Shown here in pieces: positions 62,700-64,000 of a DNA stretch of 64,000 nucleotides. Below the pieces are notes generated by a model that worked only from the letters and a program-made list of their open reading frames with translations, did no database searches and was not told the DNA's origin. Each line of letters starts with the position of its first letter. The stretch's first letter is position 1. This stretch comes from Sphingobacteriales bacterium (GTDB taxonomy: Bacteria > Bacteroidota > Bacteroidia > Chitinophagales > Chitinophagaceae), in NCBI GenBank assembly GCA_004144175.1, contig SEFT01000017.1:1-64000 (forward strand). The letters are read 5' to 3'. The position numbers and the translations under genes are program-made.

Positions 62700-64000
62700 T
62701 TACTTCTTTTTGGCAGTAGTTGGACCAAAGCCCTGGCGTGTCATCTCGCCCCAGGAGTTTTTCTTCCTGATGATATCGAGATAACCTTTGATAGCTGCCC
62801 ATACACCAAAAGGATGGAAATAGAACGGTTCAGTAAGGCCAGTCAATAGCAACTTTGCCATATCGGTACGTCGGCGGTATTGGTTATAAGTCGTCACCTC
62901 GATGTAAGCAGCAAACGCAGAGTACATATATCCAAAGCATACAATAAAAACCAAAAGTGCAATAAATATATTCCAATCTACCATCCCGATTATAGCCATG
63001 ATCAAAAAGGCAATGAACCCAAAGAACTCTATAAGCGGTGCCAGCATCTCGAAGAAGAACCAATAAGGATAGCTTACCAAACCTAATACTCCGTAGGTAG
63101 GATTAAAGAACATTCGCTTATGGAATTTCAATGTCTCAATCGTCCCCCGGGTCCAACGGTTACGTTGGCGGCCCAATATCTTGGTGCTTACAGGCGCTTC
63201 GGTCCAGCAGAGCGGGTCGGGAATGTATGTTACCCGATAGGGTAACTTGTTCTCTGCCATATAGCGGCGCATACGCACTACAAGCTCCATGTCTTCACCT
63301 ACAGTCCTGTGGTCGTATCCACCGGCCTTAATGGCTATCTCTTTATCAAATGCACCAAAAGCCCCTGATATCAGCAGTAGTCCATCCATACGCGCCCAGG
63401 CCATGCGGCCCAGCAGAAATGCCCTAATGTATTCCAGTGTCTGCATCCTAGCCCAGTAGTTATCGGGCAAGTGTACTTTTATGAGGCGGCCATCCCTTAT
63501 TTCGCAGGAGTTGGCTATTCGCACTACTCCACCTGAGGCTATTGTCCGCTTAGTAGTTTCTTCCAGGAACGGCTTCACCATCTTCAGTATAGAGTCCTGC
63601 TCCAGTATGCAGTCCACATCTATACATACTATATAGTCATTGGACGATATATTTATACCTACGTTGAGGGCATCGGCTTTACCGCCATTCACTTTATCCA
63701 CCACCACCAGCTTGCGGTATACGGGGTTCTTGCTTTTATACACACCGCGTACTTCCTTCGTCTTTATCTGATAGTTTACAAAGAAGTCCACTTTCTCTAG
63801 CTCATAACCATCTATCAGCTTTTGCAGACAGTCATCTTTACTCCCGTCATTTATAATGACAACCTCCAGGTTGGCATAGAACAGCGACAATAATGAGCGT
63901 ACATTCTCAATAATAGTGTTGCCTTCATTATACGCAGGTGCCAGTATACTTACCGAGGGCGCATGTGGCGATGCCACCAGCATACGGTAGTCCGTAAAAT
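62700..64000 (-). CDS. glycosyltransferase family 2, PgaC/IcaA-like, 5' end outside the window
   Basis: At least 433 residues of a processive family-2 glycosyltransferase. The frame stays open past the ATG at 63983 (FTDYRML precedes it) to the right edge, so the N-terminal membrane segments lie outside the window. Motifs: APAYNEGNTIIENVRSLL, INDGSKDD, a DVDCILE metal site, GAFGAFDKE with the acceptor region, EDMELVVRM and the QRNRWTRGT (Q/RxxRW) signature. C-terminal helices run from about 290 to 390. It probably builds a beta-linked polysaccharide, such as poly-GlcNAc, and is convergent with yaiO (three-base gap). Confidence 0.9.
   Translation of the reverse strand, partial: FTDYRMLVASPHAPSVSILAPAYNEGNTIIENVRSLLSLFYANLEVVIINDGSKDDCLQKLIDGYELEKVDFFVNYQIKTKEVRGVYKSKNPVYRKLVVVDKVNGGKADALNVGINISSNDYIVCIDVDCILEQDSILKMVKPFLEETTKRTIASGGVVRIANSCEIRDGRLIKVHLPDNYWARMQTLEYIRAFLLGRMAWARMDGLLLISGAFGAFDKEIAIKAGGYDHRTVGEDMELVVRMRRYMAENKLPYRVTYIPDPLCWTEAPVSTKILGRQRNRWTRGTIETLKFHKRMFFNPTYGVLGLVSYPYWFFFEMLAPLIEFFGFIAFLIMAIIGMVDWNIFIALLVFIVCFGYMYSAFAAYIEVTTYNQYRRRTDMAKLLLTGLTEPFYFHPFGVWAAIKGYLDIIRKKNSWGEMTRQGFGPTTAKKK

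Overview
The window is chromosomal DNA of a Gram-negative Bacteroidota bacterium, most likely from the Chitinophagaceae/Sphingobacteriia side of the phylum. This rests on a TonB receptor with a carboxypeptidase-regulatory N-terminus, a TamL-type lipoprotein BamA homologue, HYC_CC_PP, DUF5686, DUF4833 and GldL-like proteins, weak Shine-Dalgarno sequences, and many copies of the Bacteroidota -7 promoter box TAnnTTTG just ahead of start codons. I saw no tRNA, rRNA, CRISPR array, transposase, integrase or phage gene.

Layout. 1-4.1 kb: a gltB fragment with no 5' end, two DUF5808 paralogues, and a leftward metal-type operon (HYC_CC_PP, HMA domain, TonB receptor). 4.2-11.8 kb: thioesterase-like protein, DUF2490, DUF523, arginase, TamL, an rRNA methyltransferase and Ogt. 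11.9-14.8 kb: the classic yceD-rpmF-plsX cluster and a DUF58 protein. 14.9-21 kb: rightward housekeeping genes (DoxX/MauE-thioredoxin fusion, RluD, TatA, lytic transglycosylase, rpsT, GNAT-nitrilase fusion). 21-23.5 kb: a BlaI/M56 regulator-protease pair with twin operators touching the blaI start codon. 23.5-34.4 kb: macro domain, exonuclease III, heme-binding protein, S9 peptidase, Ig-like lipoprotein, glutathione peroxidase, pyruvate dehydrogenase E2 and dnaX. 34.5-43.7 kb: an adenosine deaminase whose signal peptide is cut off by an in-frame stop, a TspO-like protein, a 51-residue membrane peptide, transglutaminase-like and lipase-like secreted proteins, map and a PAP2 phosphatase. 57.3-64 kb: mqo, DinB, a porin, YaiO and a GT2 glycosyltransferase running off the right edge.

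The centrepiece is 43.7-56.7 kb: thirteen leftward genes, mostly overlapping or a few bases apart, that read as a complete inositol-phosphoceramide pathway. In transcription order: serine palmitoyltransferase, GNAT-type ceramide synthase candidate, epimerase-type ceramide reductase candidate, myo-inositol-3-phosphate synthase, PgpA-type phosphatase, GtrA, DUF5686 outer-membrane protein, CDP-alcohol phosphatidyltransferase, DUF4833, AUR1-like PAP2 transferase, TetR regulator, a fatty acid desaturase resembling eukaryotic dihydroceramide delta-4 desaturase (DEGS1), and a DAGKc lipid kinase. A TAnnTTTG promoter overlapped by an inverted repeat lies just before the first gene and is a good candidate target for the operon's own TetR protein. 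The desaturase inside the operon suggests that this bacterium makes true (4,5-unsaturated) ceramide lipids, not only the dihydroceramides usual in Bacteroidota. Functions are inferred from sequence motifs and gene order alone; no database search was possible.
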